NCBI RefSeq assembly: GCF_003600895.1
Contig: NZ_QYRP01000002.1
Coordinates: 1,736,001-1,800,000 of the forward strand
Length of the DNA stretch: 64,000 nucleotides
From: Nocardioides cavernaquae
Lineage (GTDB): Bacteria; Actinomycetota; Actinomycetes; Propionibacteriales; Nocardioidaceae
Direction of reading: 5' to 3'
Shown one piece after another: positions 33,672 through 42,485 of this stretch. The notes under the pieces are model-generated. The model was not told where the DNA came from and did not search any database. It saw only the letters and a list, made by a program, of their open reading frames with translations. Positions within the stretch are counted from its first letter, which is position 1. The number at the start of each line of letters is the position of its first letter. The position numbers were made by a program, and so were the translations under genes.

Positions 33672-34256
33672 TCAGGCCAGGTTGCCGTGCAGCTCGAGGT
33701 GCGCAGCGGCCTCGAGCTGCTCGCTCAGGAGCAGCATGCGCGAATGCTCCGGATGTCCGACGTGGGCCCGGCCCACGGCCACGACCCGGGCGAACGCCGC
33801 GGCCCGCAGGAGGACGTCGGCGAAGTCGCCCGTCGCGATCCCGCTGAGGACCGCATCGATCATCGCGATCACCTGGTCCGGCCCCGGCGGGTCGGCAACT
33901 CCCGCCACCACGCGCGCGACCTGGGCGGTTGCCCGCCCCTCCTCGAACTGGGCGGCGACCTCGGCCGGCATGCCGTGCACCCAGGCCCTGAGCAGGTAGA
34001 GCCGCCACAGGCAGCCGGCCAGCGAATCGGCCGGAGCGCCTGACCACAGGTCGGCGAGCGTCTCCAGCCCCTCGGTCTCGGCGAGGTGCAGCACGCGCTG
34101 CGCGGTCTCGGTGTCGCCGCTGGAGCGGGCGCCGCGGACCAGCAACGTTGCTGCGCGATCAGCGGCCTCCGACACCAGTGCCGGGTCGGACCCGCCCTCG
34201 AGCGATGCGAAGTAGGCATCGCCCGGCGTCATCGGCCGGTGGTGGTCGCGGGTCAT
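33672..34256 (-). CDS. Hypothetical alpha-helical protein, 194 aa
   Basis: The 194-residue protein is predicted to be entirely helical and acidic, with alanine-rich amphipathic helices (DPALVSEAADRAATLLVRGA; LLRAAAFARVVAVGRAHVG). No membrane segment, signal or catalytic motif is visible, and no family is recognised. The ATG at 34256 stands six bases after TAGGCT, a good -10, so the mRNA appears leaderless and the start is credible. It ends 4 bp from the convergent CrtA-like gene. The helical solenoid character might suggest a scaffold or regulatory role, but that is a guess. Confidence 0.6.
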   Translation of the reverse strand: MTRDHHRPMTPGDAYFASLEGGSDPALVSEAADRAATLLVRGARSSGDTETAQRVLHLAETEGLETLADLWSGAPADSLAGCLWRLYLLRAWVHGMPAEVAAQFEEGRATAQVARVVAGVADPPGPDQVIAMIDAVLSGIATGDFADVLLRAAAFARVVAVGRAHVGHPEHSRMLLLSEQLEAAAHLELHGNLA

Positions 34257-34303
34257 CCTGCGAGCCTAGTCCGACTCATCGCGGACAACCGCGCGTCGGC
34301 GGA

Positions 34304-34993
34304 TCAGGCCAGCGCGCGGTCGAGTGCTGCGGTGACGTGCAGGGTGGTGCACGGGAACAGCGGCAGGTCGACGTCGGCCTGCTTGACCAGGAGCTCCAGC
34401 TCGGTGCAACCGAGGATCACACCGCCGGCGCCTGCGTCGTACAGGTCGTCGATGACCGAGATGACGCTGCGGCGCGAGGAGTCGAGCACCTTGCCGTGCA
34501 CGAGCTCGTCGTAGATGACCCGGTTGAGCTCGGCGTGCTGCCGCTCCTCGGGGACGACGACCTCGATGCCGTGCGAGGCGATCCGGTCGGTGAAGAAGGT
34601 GCGACCCATGGCGAAGCTGGTGCCGAGCAGGGCCACCTTCGAGATGCCCTGTTCCTTCACCGCGGCAGCGACCACGTCGGCGAGGTGCACCAGCGGGATG
34701 TCGACGGCGGCCTCGACCTGCTCGGCGACGCGGTGGAACGTGGTGGTGCAGAGCATCAGGAAGTCAGCACCGGCAGCCTCGACACCGCGTGCCGCAGCGG
34801 CCACGATCTCGGCGACCTCGTCCCAGCGCTCCTGCTCCTGCAGCGCAGTGACCTCGGCGAACTCGACGGATGCCATCACCGTCTTCGCCGAGTGCAATCC
34901 GCCCAGGCGTTCTTCGACGCCGACGTTCAGCAGCTTGTAGTACGCCGCGCTGGACTCCCAGCTCATGCCCCCGACAAGTCCGATGGTCTGCAT
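34304..34993 (-). CDS. Aspartate/glutamate racemase family protein
   Basis: The 229-residue protein is a cofactor-independent amino-acid racemase. The N-terminal TIGLVGGMSWESSAAYY is characteristic of the YgeA/aspartate racemase branch. The two catalytic cysteines appear in MLCTTTFH and LGCTEL. In the first motif the usual C-N-T is C-T-T, a small deviation. The length fits the family (about 230). The ATG at 34993 is six bases behind CAGACT, possibly a leaderless start. It is divergent from the iron-boxed adenylation/acyltransferase gene. If that enzyme activates an amino acid, a D-amino acid supplied by this racemase would be an attractive but untested link. Confidence 0.85.
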   Translation of the reverse strand: MQTIGLVGGMSWESSAAYYKLLNVGVEERLGGLHSAKTVMASVEFAEVTALQEQERWDEVAEIVAAAARGVEAAGADFLMLCTTTFHRVAEQVEAAVDIPLVHLADVVAAAVKEQGISKVALLGTSFAMGRTFFTDRIASHGIEVVVPEERQHAELNRVIYDELVHGKVLDSSRRSVISVIDDLYDAGAGGVILGCTELELLVKQADVDLPLFPCTTLHVTAALDRALA

Positions 34994-35069
34994 GGCGGGA
35001 GTCTGTCAGATCTGCGCTGCGCGCTCACGTGGTGACCCGAAGAAACCGAGTGACGGACTGCACAGCGAC

Positions 35070-35094
35070 ACAGGCAAGGCTTACCTAATACACT
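35070..35094 (+). promoter_or_regulatory. IdeR/DtxR-type iron box over a leaderless promoter
   Basis: The 19 bases at 35070-35088 agree with the IdeR/DtxR consensus (TTAGGTTAGSCTAACCTAA) at 14 positions, including the core AGG and the full right half up to CCTAA. Right after it is TACACT (35089-35094), a good -10. Six bases later comes the GTG at 35101. A regulator bound to the box would cover the -35 to -10 spacer, so iron-replete repression is expected. Confidence 0.68.
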
Positions 35095-35100
35095 TCGTTA

Positions 35101-37764
35101 GTGTCCGTTATCCACCCGTCTGACCTGCCGCTCTGGTCGACGCCTCTCGTCGACCGCCTGGCTGCGTTCGGGGGACGGACCGCGCTCCTCGGGACCGGCG
35201 CGAAGAACGGCATGACGTACGCCGAGCTGGCCGCGCGCGTGCACGACGTCGCGGGCCGCCTCGGCACTGCCCGCCGGCTGGTCCTGATCGAGGCCGGGAA
35301 CGACGCCGAGACCCTGATCGCCCACCTCGGTGCGCTGGCTGCCGGGTGCCCCGTGCTCCTCACCGGGCCCGGTGCTCCCCGCGATGCCCTCGTCGCGGCG
35401 TACGACCCCGATGTGGTCGTCACCGCCGGCGACCTGGACGAGCGGCGTGCGGACACGACGCACGACCTCCACCCTGATCTGGCCCTGCTGCTCTCGACCT
35501 CGGGCAGCACGGGTTCGCCCAAGCTGGTGCGGCTGTCCCGGCGCAACGTGATCAGCAACGCACGGGCCATCGCCGACTACCTCGGCATCCGCGACACGGA
35601 TGTCGCTGCCACGACCCTGCCGGTCCACTACTGCTACGGACTCAGCGTCGTGCACAGCCACCTCGTGGCTGGCGCATCGGTCCTGCTGACCGACCGCTCG
35701 GTGACCGACCCGGAGTTCTGGACAGAAGCGCGCGCCCACGGTGTGACGACGTTCCCCGGTGTCCCGCACACCTTCGACCTGCTGGAGCGCAGCGGCTTCA
35801 CCGGCGCAGAGCTGCCGACGCTGCGCTACCTCACCCAGGCGGGTGGCCGTCTGGCCCCCGACGCCGTCCGCCGCCATGCCCTGCGCGGCCGCGAGCAGGG
35901 CTGGGACCTCGTCGTCATGTACGGCGCCACCGAGGCCACCGCACGCATGGCCTTCCTGCCGCCCGTGCTCGCGGCGGAGGCGCCCGGCACCATCGGCATC
36001 CCGATCCCCGGCGGCTCGCTGAGCGTCGACCCGATCGACGGCCTCCAGGACCCCGACGTGGGTGAGCTGGTCTACCGGGGCGACAACGTGATGCTCGGCT
36101 ACGCGGAGTCGCCGGCCGACCTGGCGCTCGGTCGCACGGTCCACGAGCTGCGCACCGGCGACCTGGGCCGCCAGCGCGACGACGGCCTCTTCGAGATCGT
36201 GGGCCGGCGCTCGCGGATCGCCAAGGTCTTCGGTCTCCGCGTCGACCTCGACCGCGTGGAGCGCGTTCTCGCTGCCCGTGGCGTCATCGCGGCCGCAGCC
36301 GACGGCGGCGATGCGCTCGTCCTCGCCGTGGCAGCCGGTGCTGCTCCTGTCGACGCGGCGTCGGTCCTCGCGGTGGTCCGCGAGGAGTTCGGCCTCACGC
36401 CTTCAGGGGTCCGGTTGCTGACGCCCGCCGACCTGCCGCGCCTGGCCAGCGGCAAGGTGGACTACCGCGCCATCACCGACGCCAGTTTCACCGGCCAGCC
36501 GGTGAATCGGGCACATGTAGTGGCGCGCACCGCACAACAACTGCCCGACTCGCGCGCGAAGTACGCCGAGCCGGTCACCCCCGACGCCGTGGCCGCGCTG
36601 TTCGCTGTCCTGCTCGGCCGGCCCGACGCCACGCCACAGCACTCCTTCCGGGCGCTCGGCGGCGACTCGCTCTCCTACGTCGAGGCCAGCCTCCGGCTCG
36701 AGGAGCTGCTCGGCACCCTTCCGTCGGACTGGACCCGCAAGAGCGCTGCGGAGCTCGCCGGGCACGCCCGGCCGGCGCACGAGCGGCGCGCCCGCAACAG
36801 CCGCGCGACCCGCTTGTTCGGCCGTGTGCGGTCGGTGGAGACCAGTGTGCTGCTCCGTGCGGTGGCCATCGTGTCCATCGTGGGCAGCCACGCGAATCTC
36901 TTCGTGCTGCTCGGCGGCGCGCACACCCTCTTCGCGGTCCTCGGCTTCAACTTCGCCCGCTTCCACGCCGACCTGCCGCGGCCCGATCGCACCCGCGCCG
37001 TGCTGCGCAGCGTCAGCCGGATCGCGCTTCCCGCCATGGTCGTGATCGGCGCGGTCTCCCTCTACCAGCCCGAGCTCGGCTGGCGACAGGTCCTGCTGCT
37101 CAACTGGCTGCTCGGGCCGGAGCACTGGACCAATCCCCAGTGGCGCTACTGGTTCATCGAGGTCGCCCTCCTGCTGATGCTGGCGGCGGCCGCGCTCCTC
37201 GTCGTACCCACGCTGGACCGGCTCTCGCGCCGCTACGCCTTTGGGTTCCCGATCGCGCTCGCCGCCCTCGGCCTGGTGCCGCGCTTCGTCCTGCGCGTTC
37301 AGGACAGCCTCGGCGATGTCGACCAGCGCCATGTCGTCCTGGGGCCGATCGATTTCGGAGGCGGCGACTTCCTGCACCAGGCGCACACCGTCTTCTTCGT
37401 CTTCGCGCTCGGCTGGGCGGCGGCGCGCGCCAGCAACCACTGGCAGCGGCTGCTGGTCTCGGCGCTCGCGCTGGTGAGCCTCTGGGGCTACTTCGAGCAC
37501 GAGCCCGCGCGCGACGCCTACGTCGCCATCGGCATCCTGCTGCTGACCTGGGTTCCCCAGATCCGGGTGCCCGCGAGGATGGCGGCCCTGGCCGGGCTCC
37601 TGGCGTCGGCATCGATGTGGATCTACCTGGTCCACTGGGAGATCTACCCGCACCTCGAGCACCGGATCCCGGTGCTGGCGACCCTGCTCTCGCTGGTCGC
37701 GGGTGTGCTCGCCTGGCGCGCCTGGACCCACGTCGAGGCGCGGGCGCGTCGGCGCACCTCCTGA
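35101..37764 (+). CDS. Adenylation / carrier protein / membrane acyltransferase fusion
   Basis: The 887-residue protein has three parts. Residues 1-460 are an ANL adenylation domain: STSGSTGSPK at 132-141, YGATEAT at 274-280, RTGDLG at 351-356, and the catalytic Lys452 in ASGKVDY. Residues about 490-555 are a carrier domain with GGDSL (Ser523 for phosphopantetheine). From about 580 to 880 there are roughly ten hydrophobic helices of the acyltransferase-3 type, with His597 in VGSHANL and a terminal SMWIYLVHWE. The design suggests activation of an acid, loading on the carrier, and transfer across or at the membrane, as in the Dlt pathway but on one chain. A GTG start lies six bases after a -10, behind an IdeR box. 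There is no condensation or thioesterase domain. The substrate is unknown. Confidence 0.85.
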   Translation: MSVIHPSDLPLWSTPLVDRLAAFGGRTALLGTGAKNGMTYAELAARVHDVAGRLGTARRLVLIEAGNDAETLIAHLGALAAGCPVLLTGPGAPRDALVAAYDPDVVVTAGDLDERRADTTHDLHPDLALLLSTSGSTGSPKLVRLSRRNVISNARAIADYLGIRDTDVAATTLPVHYCYGLSVVHSHLVAGASVLLTDRSVTDPEFWTEARAHGVTTFPGVPHTFDLLERSGFTGAELPTLRYLTQAGGRLAPDAVRRHALRGREQGWDLVVMYGATEATARMAFLPPVLAAEAPGTIGIPIPGGSLSVDPIDGLQDPDVGELVYRGDNVMLGYAESPADLALGRTVHELRTGDLGRQRDDGLFEIVGRRSRIAKVFGLRVDLDRVERVLAARGVIAAAADGGDALVLAVAAGAAPVDAASVLAVVREEFGLTPSGVRLLTPADLPRLASGKVDYRAITDASFTGQPVNRAHVVARTAQQLPDSRAKYAEPVTPDAVAALFAVLLGRPDATPQHSFRALGGDSLSYVEASLRLEELLGTLPSDWTRKSAAELAGHARPAHERRARNSRATRLFGRVRSVETSVLLRAVAIVSIVGSHANLFVLLGGAHTLFAVLGFNFARFHADLPRPDRTRAVLRSVSRIALPAMVVIGAVSLYQPELGWRQVLLLNWLLGPEHWTNPQWRYWFIEVALLLMLAAAALLVVPTLDRLSRRYAFGFPIALAALGLVPRFVLRVQDSLGDVDQRHVVLGPIDFGGGDFLHQAHTVFFVFALGWAAARASNHWQRLLVSALALVSLWGYFEHEPARDAYVAIGILLLTWVPQIRVPARMAALAGLLASASMWIYLVHWEIYPHLEHRIPVLATLLSLVAGVLAWRAWTHVEARARRRTS

Positions 37765-37788
37765 CCTCTGCCCGATACTGGGTGGGCC

Positions 37789-38634
37789 ATGGACCGATAC
37801 GTACTCACTCTTCACTGCCCCGACCAGCCCGGGATCATCCGCGCCTTCGCCGAGGGCGTCGTGCAGGCGCAGGGAAACATCGTCGACAACATGCAGTACA
37901 CCGACCCCGAGACGGGATCGTTCAGCATGCGCACGGAGTTCGACTCGCCGCTCGGTGACCTCGACCTGGTTCGCGCGGTCCTCGAGACCGCCCTCGCGGC
38001 GTACGACGCGGTGATCACGCTGCGTCTGCAGACCCAGCGTCGACGTGCGCTGATCATGGTCAGCAAGACCGACCACTGCCTGTTGGACCTGCTCTACCGC
38101 TGGGAGAACGGAGAGCTGCCGGTCGACATCCCGGTGGTTGTGTCCAACCATGACGACCTGCGGCCGATCGTCGAGCGCCACGGGCTGACGTTCGTGCACC
38201 TCCCGGTGACGGCTGCGACCAAGGCCGCCGCCGAGGCCCGGCTGTTGGCCCTCGTCGAGGAGCACGCCATCGACTTCGTCGTCCTCGCGCGCTACATGCA
38301 GGTGCTCTCGGACAACCTGTGCAGCCAGCTCCCGGGTCGGATCATCAACATCCACCACTCCTTCCTGCCGGGCTTCAAGGGCGCGAAGCCGTATCACCAG
38401 GCGCACGCGCGCGGAGTGAAGCTGATCGGAGCGACGGCCCACTACGTGACCGCCGACCTGGACGAGGGCCCGATCATCGAGCAGGACGTCGTCCGGGTGA
38501 CGCACACCTACACCGCCCAGCAGCTCGTTGCGCACGGGCGCGATGTCGAGCGCCTCGTGCTTTCCCGGGCCGTCCGCCGTCATGCCGAGGACCGGGTCCT
38601 GATGGTCGGTGTCCGGACCATCGTCTTCGACTGA
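37789..38634 (+). CDS. purU: Formyltetrahydrofolate deformylase
   Basis: It hydrolyses 10-formyl-THF to formate and THF, balancing one-carbon pools and feeding formate to purine synthesis. The 281-residue protein has an N-terminal ACT domain ([19 protein letters not shown], residues 4-22) and a formyltransferase-fold domain. That domain contains [11 protein letters not shown], the [16 protein letters not shown] block with the catalytic His, and [11 protein letters not shown] with the catalytic Asp. Length and order match PurU. The ATG at 37789 follows a GATACT (37774-37779), so the leader is very short. It is 24 bp after the adenylation fusion gene but appears to have its own promoter. Confidence 0.95.
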   Translation: MDRYVLTLHCPDQPGIIRAFAEGVVQAQGNIVDNMQYTDPETGSFSMRTEFDSPLGDLDLVRAVLETALAAYDAVITLRLQTQRRRALIMVSKTDHCLLDLLYRWENGELPVDIPVVVSNHDDLRPIVERHGLTFVHLPVTAATKAAAEARLLALVEEHAIDFVVLARYMQVLSDNLCSQLPGRIINIHHSFLPGFKGAKPYHQAHARGVKLIGATAHYVTADLDEGPIIEQDVVRVTHTYTAQQLVAHGRDVERLVLSRAVRRHAEDRVLMVGVRTIVFD

Positions 38635-38642
38635 TCCCTCCC

Positions 38643-38708
38643 CGCCGAAGGGTCAGGTTTGGCGCGCCGAGCCGTCAACACTGGCGCCGCGGGCCATCAA
38701 CCGTGGCG
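38643..38708. repeat. 22-bp periodic repeat family B, locus 1 (three units)
   Basis: Three head-to-tail 22-bp units, 38643-38664, 38665-38686 and 38687-38708, begin CGCCGA (the third CCGCGG) and end TGGCG. The middle unit shares all but two bases with the third unit at the 61.9-kb locus. They occupy the gap between purU and mshA. No open frame or promoter is evident within them. Confidence 0.7.
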
Positions 38709-38779
38709 CACGGGGAATGCCCGGGCCCCACTGTTCGTTGTCGCCGGTGGAGCATCGGGACCGGACAGGAAGGCGGGAG

Positions 38780-40042
38780 GTGGCAGAGTTGGATCGCATC
38801 GCGATGATCAGCATGCACACCTCGCCGCTCGATCAGCCCGGCACCGGCGACGCCGGCGGCATGAACGTCTACGTCATCGAGCTCGCCCGTCGTCTCGCCG
38901 ACCGCGGCATCGGCGTCGACATCTTCACCCGGGCCACCTCGAGCCGGGCGCCGCAGATCGTCGAGGCCGGCGACCGGATCCTCGTGCGCAACGTCCACGC
39001 GGGCCCGTTCGAGGGCCTCGGCAAGACCGAGCTCCCCGGCCAGATGTGCACCTTCGCCCGCGAGGTCATGCGCGCCGAGGCAGGCCAGCGCCCGGGCACC
39101 TACGCCGCGATCCACTCGCACTACTGGCTCTCGGGCCAGGTCGGAGCGCTCGCCCGCGACCGCTGGGGCGTCCCGCTGGTCCACTCGATGCACACGATGG
39201 CCAAGGTCAAGAACGAGGCACTCGCCGAGGGCGACACCCCCGAACCCGTCGCCCGCGTCATCGGCGAGGAGCAGGTGGTCGAGGCCGCCGACATGCTCAT
39301 CGCCAACACCGACATCGAGGCCAAGCAGCTCATCAACCTGTACGACGCGGAGCCCGGCCGCGTCGAGGTGGTCAACCCCGGCGTCGACCTCGACGTCTTC
39401 CGCCCGCTGGACAAGAGTGTTGCGCGCGCCCGGCTCGGGCTGCCGCGCGACGCCCATGTGCTCCTCTTCGCTGGCCGCATCCAGCCGCTGAAGGCTCCTG
39501 ACGTGCTGCTGCGTGCGGTCGCCGTGCTCCTCGACGAGGACCCGTGCCTGCGGTCCCGCCTGGTGGTGCCGGTCGTGGGCGGCCCGTCCGGCTCTGGTCT
39601 CGAGCACCCCACCGCCCTCGCCGACCTCGCTCGCGACCTGCGCATCGATGACGTCGTCCGCTTCGTGCCGCCGGTGCTCCAGTCCGAGCTCGCGGTGTGG
39701 GCGGCTGCCGCCACGCTGGTCGCGGTCCCGTCCTACAACGAGTCCTTCGGGCTGGTGGCGGTCGAGGCGCAGGCCACCGGCACCCCGGTCATCGCTGCCG
39801 ACGTCGGCGGCCTGCCGACCGTCGTACGCCACGGGCACTCGGGCCTGCTCGTCCCCACGCACGACCCCCGCCACTGGGCTGCGGCGATCCGCCGCGTCAT
39901 CGAGGATCCGGTCCTCGCACTGAACCTCTCGATCGGCGCACTCGAGCAGGCGCGACACTTCTCCTGGGAACGAACCGCGGAACGCACGCTCGAGACCTAC
40001 GAGCAGGCCGCCCGCCTGATGCGCGAGGAGCTCAGAGTCTGA
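38780..40042 (+). CDS. mshA: D-inositol-3-phosphate glycosyltransferase (mycothiol synthesis)
   Basis: MshA joins GlcNAc from UDP-GlcNAc to 1L-myo-inositol-1-phosphate, the first committed step to mycothiol. The 420-residue GT4 protein has the family-diagnostic [20 protein letters not shown] near the N-terminus. Further blocks are [47 protein letters not shown] and the C-domain [18 protein letters not shown] chose the GTG at 38780, which has GGAAGG six bases upstream. A TTG at 38789 with GGGAGG is an alternative. The following YbjN-like gene and nearby gpmA, senX3 and regX3 repeat the mycobacterial arrangement. Confidence 0.95.
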   Translation: MAELDRIAMISMHTSPLDQPGTGDAGGMNVYVIELARRLADRGIGVDIFTRATSSRAPQIVEAGDRILVRNVHAGPFEGLGKTELPGQMCTFAREVMRAEAGQRPGTYAAIHSHYWLSGQVGALARDRWGVPLVHSMHTMAKVKNEALAEGDTPEPVARVIGEEQVVEAADMLIANTDIEAKQLINLYDAEPGRVEVVNPGVDLDVFRPLDKSVARARLGLPRDAHVLLFAGRIQPLKAPDVLLRAVAVLLDEDPCLRSRLVVPVVGGPSGSGLEHPTALADLARDLRIDDVVRFVPPVLQSELAVWAAAATLVAVPSYNESFGLVAVEAQATGTPVIAADVGGLPTVVRHGHSGLLVPTHDPRHWAAAIRRVIEDPVLALNLSIGALEQARHFSWERTAERTLETYEQAARLMREELRV

Positions 40043-40058
40043 TGAACGGCACTGTCCG

Positions 40059-40595
40059 ATGAGCACCGATCCGGCCGGCGACCTGCACAACGCCATTCCC
40101 GACGAGGCGGCCAAGGTCGTCCGGGCCTGGCTCGACGACAACGACATCGCCTACGACGAGCAGCAGCCCGGCCAGATCTCCTTCGCGCTCCCGGGCGAGA
40201 AGAAGCTCCAGACGCCGGTCCGCCTCGACGTCAGCACGCACGCGCTCGGCATCCACGCCTTCGTCTGTCGCAACCCCGACGAGAACCACCAGGTCGTCTA
40301 CCGCTGGCTGCTGGAGAAGAACCTCCGCCTGTACGCCGTGGCGTTCGCCGTCGACAAGGACGGCGACATCTACCTCGACGCGCGCCTGCCGCTCTCGAGC
40401 GTGACCGCCGATGACCTCGACCGCATCCTCGGCACCGTGCTGAGCGTCGCGGACAACAGCTTCAACACGATCCTCGAGCTGGGGTTCGCCTCCTCCATCC
40501 GCAAGGAGTGGGAGTGGCGGATCAGCCGCGGCGAGTCGACGAAGAACCTCGAGGCGTTCCGCGGCTGGCTCGAGCGGGACGCCCCGACGTCCTGA
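40059..40595 (+). CDS. YbjN domain-containing protein
   Basis: The 178-residue protein has the YbjN / type III secretion chaperone-like fold: an N-terminal helix (VVRAWLDDNDIAYDEQQ), beta strands (QISFALPGEKKLQTPVRLDV) and the conserved YRWLLEKN-L-R-L-Y helix. In actinobacteria this gene sits directly after mshA and near gpm (Rv0487 position in M. tuberculosis), as here. The function is unknown; proposals include chaperone or sensory roles. The gap to mshA is 16 bp, so it is probably co-transcribed. The ATG at 40059 lacks a strong RBS. Confidence 0.85.
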   Translation: MSTDPAGDLHNAIPDEAAKVVRAWLDDNDIAYDEQQPGQISFALPGEKKLQTPVRLDVSTHALGIHAFVCRNPDENHQVVYRWLLEKNLRLYAVAFAVDKDGDIYLDARLPLSSVTADDLDRILGTVLSVADNSFNTILELGFASSIRKEWEWRISRGESTKNLEAFRGWLERDAPTS

Positions 40596-40600
40596 GGCCC

Positions 40601-41758
40601 TTACAGCCCCATGTCCTTGGCGATGATCGTCTTCATGATCTCCGAGGTGCCGCCGTAGATGCGGTTGACCCGGTTGTCGGCGTAGAGCCGCGCGATCGGG
40701 TACTCGTTGATGAAGCCGTAGCCACCGTGCAGCTGCAGGCAGCGGTCGATGACCCGATGGGCCACCTCGGTGCAGAACAGCTTGGCGGAGGCGGCTTCCG
40801 CCGGCGTCAGCTCCCCGGCGTCGAGGGCCTCGAGGGCCCGGTCGGCCACGGCCTCGGCAGCGTCGACCTCTGCCTTGCAGGCGGCGAGCTCGAACTTGGT
40901 GTTCTGGAACGACGCCACCGGCTTGCCGAAGACGACCCGCTGCTGGACGTACTCCTGCGCGAAGCGCACCGCCGCGGCCGCCTGGGCGTAGGCGCCGTGG
41001 GCGATGCCCCAGCGCTCGGACGGGAGGTTGCTGCCGAGGTAGGAGAAGCCCTTGTCCGCCTCGCCGAGCAGGTCCTCGACCGGCACCTTGACGTCGACGA
41101 ACGAGAGCTCGGCGGTGTCGGAGGTGCGCAGGCCGAGCTTGTCGAGCTTGCGACCGACCGTGTAGCCGGGCGACGAGGTGTCGACGCCGAAGAGCGAGAT
41201 GCCGAACCGTCGGTCGTCCTCGCGAGGAGCGCTCGTGCGGGCACAGACGATGACCCGGTCGGCGTGGACGCCACCGGTGATGAAGGTCTTGGCGCCGTTG
41301 AGGACGTAGTGCGTGCCGTCCTCGGACAGCTTCGCGGTCGAGCGCATCCCGGCCAGGTCGGAGCCCGTGCCGGGCTCGGTCATCGCGAGCGCCCACATCT
41401 CCTCGCCGGTGACGAACTTCGGCAGGTAGCGCTTCTTCTGCTCCTCGGTGCCGAGCATCAGCAGGTAGGGCAGCGCGAGCAGCACGTGAACGCCGGACCC
41501 GCCGAAGGAGACACCCGCGCGCGAGGTCTCCTCGTACTGGATGGCGGTGAACTTGTGGGAGTCCAGCCCGGCGCCGCCGTACTCCTCGGGGACGCTGATG
41601 CCGAACAGGCCGAGCTCGCCGAGCTTGGCGTAGAGCTCACGCGGCACGATGCCTGCGGCGAACCACTCGTCGTAGTGGGGGACGACCTCGGCTGCGATGA
41701 ACGAGCGGAGGGTCTGGCGGAAGGACTCGTGGTCCTCGTCGAAGACAGAACGGCGCAT
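40601..41758 (-). CDS. Acyl-CoA dehydrogenase
   Basis: The 385-residue FAD enzyme introduces a 2,3-double bond into an acyl-CoA. N-terminal helices are followed by the flavin-contact MTEPGTGSDLAGM, the FITGG segment and the C-terminal QLHGGYGFINEYP. That last motif contains the region of the catalytic glutamate used by short-branched-chain and isovaleryl-type enzymes. IYGGTSEIMKTII completes the fold. Chain-length specificity is not clear. The ATG at 41758 is six bases after TAGACC, consistent with a leaderless mRNA. The gene is inserted between the YbjN-like gene and regX3, in the position where mycobacteria have other genes. Confidence 0.9.
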   Translation of the reverse strand: MRRSVFDEDHESFRQTLRSFIAAEVVPHYDEWFAAGIVPRELYAKLGELGLFGISVPEEYGGAGLDSHKFTAIQYEETSRAGVSFGGSGVHVLLALPYLLMLGTEEQKKRYLPKFVTGEEMWALAMTEPGTGSDLAGMRSTAKLSEDGTHYVLNGAKTFITGGVHADRVIVCARTSAPREDDRRFGISLFGVDTSSPGYTVGRKLDKLGLRTSDTAELSFVDVKVPVEDLLGEADKGFSYLGSNLPSERWGIAHGAYAQAAAAVRFAQEYVQQRVVFGKPVASFQNTKFELAACKAEVDAAEAVADRALEALDAGELTPAEAASAKLFCTEVAHRVIDRCLQLHGGYGFINEYPIARLYADNRVNRIYGGTSEIMKTIIAKDMGL

Positions 41759-41807
41759 GGTTCAGGTCTACACCCTCGCCATGCGCCGCCGTGTCAGAGG
41801 TGCCGTG

Positions 41808-42485
41808 TCAGAGGTCGAGCTTGTAGCCCAGACCGCGCACGGTGACGAGGAACTTCGGCTCGCCCGGGTCGGGCTCGAGCTTCGCGCGCAGGCGCTTGAC
41901 GTGTACGTCGAGGGTCTTGGTGTCGCCGACGTAGTCGGAGCCCCAGACCCGGTCGATCAGCTGCCCGCGGGTGAGAACGCGGCCCGGGTTTCGCAGGAAC
42001 ATCTCGAGGAGCTCGAACTCCTTGAGCGGCAGCCGCGTGTCGATGCCGTCGACGGTCACGACGTGGCGCTCGACGTCCATGCGGACCGGTCCGGCCTCGA
42101 GCGTCTGCGGCGCGAGGTCGGGCTCGACGCCGCGGCGCAGGACGGCGCGGATGCGCGCGACCAGCTCACGGGGGGAGTAGGGCTTGGTGACGTAGTCGTC
42201 GGCGCCCAGCTCGAGGCCCACCACCTTGTCGACCTCGTCGTCCTTGGCGCTCACCATGATCACCGGGACGGAGGAGGTCTGCCGGATCTGGCGGCACACC
42301 TCGGTGCCGGGCAGGCCGGGCAGCATCAGGTCGAGCAGCACGATGTCCGCACCGTTGCGGTCGAACTCCGTGATCGCGTCGTTGCCGTTGGTGGCGACGG
42401 CGACCTCGAAACCCTCCTTGCGCAGCATGTAGGTGAGAGCGTCGATGTAGCTCTCTTCATCCTCTACGACGAGTACGCGGGTCAT
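41808..42485 (-). CDS. regX3: Response regulator RegX3/PhoP type (phosphate)
   Basis: The 225-residue OmpR-family regulator has the acidic pocket VVEDEESY, phospho-acceptor Asp52 in VLLDLMLPG, Lys in VTKPYS, and a winged helix (LPLKEFELLEMFLRN, TKTLDVHVKRLRAKL, VRGLGYKLDL). It is contiguous with the SenX3-like kinase, whose gene overlaps its start by ATGA. It is divergent from phoU and close to gpmA and mshA, the standard actinobacterial phosphate-response locus. It should bind Pho boxes and activate pst/pho genes under phosphate limitation. In Streptomyces the same position is occupied by PhoP. Confidence 0.92.
   Translation of the reverse strand: MTRVLVVEDEESYIDALTYMLRKEGFEVAVATNGNDAITEFDRNGADIVLLDLMLPGLPGTEVCRQIRQTSSVPVIMVSAKDDEVDKVVGLELGADDYVTKPYSPRELVARIRAVLRRGVEPDLAPQTLEAGPVRMDVERHVVTVDGIDTRLPLKEFELLEMFLRNPGRVLTRGQLIDRVWGSDYVGDTKTLDVHVKRLRAKLEPDPGEPKFLVTVRGLGYKLDL

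Noticed and set aside
30019..34047. A 1342-codon open frame on the minus strand opposite hrpA and the CrtA-like gene
   Set aside because: It is antisense to two well-supported genes, its translation is low-complexity Arg/Glu/Val-rich without any domain, and long antisense frames are expected at this GC content.
35101..37764. Start of a siderophore NRPS cluster
   Set aside because: There is one adenylation and one carrier domain, no condensation or thioesterase domain, and neighbouring genes are housekeeping.
36403..38583. A 726-codon minus-strand frame opposite the adenylation fusion and purU
   Set aside because: The translation is charged low-complexity sequence; both plus-strand genes have intact catalytic motifs.
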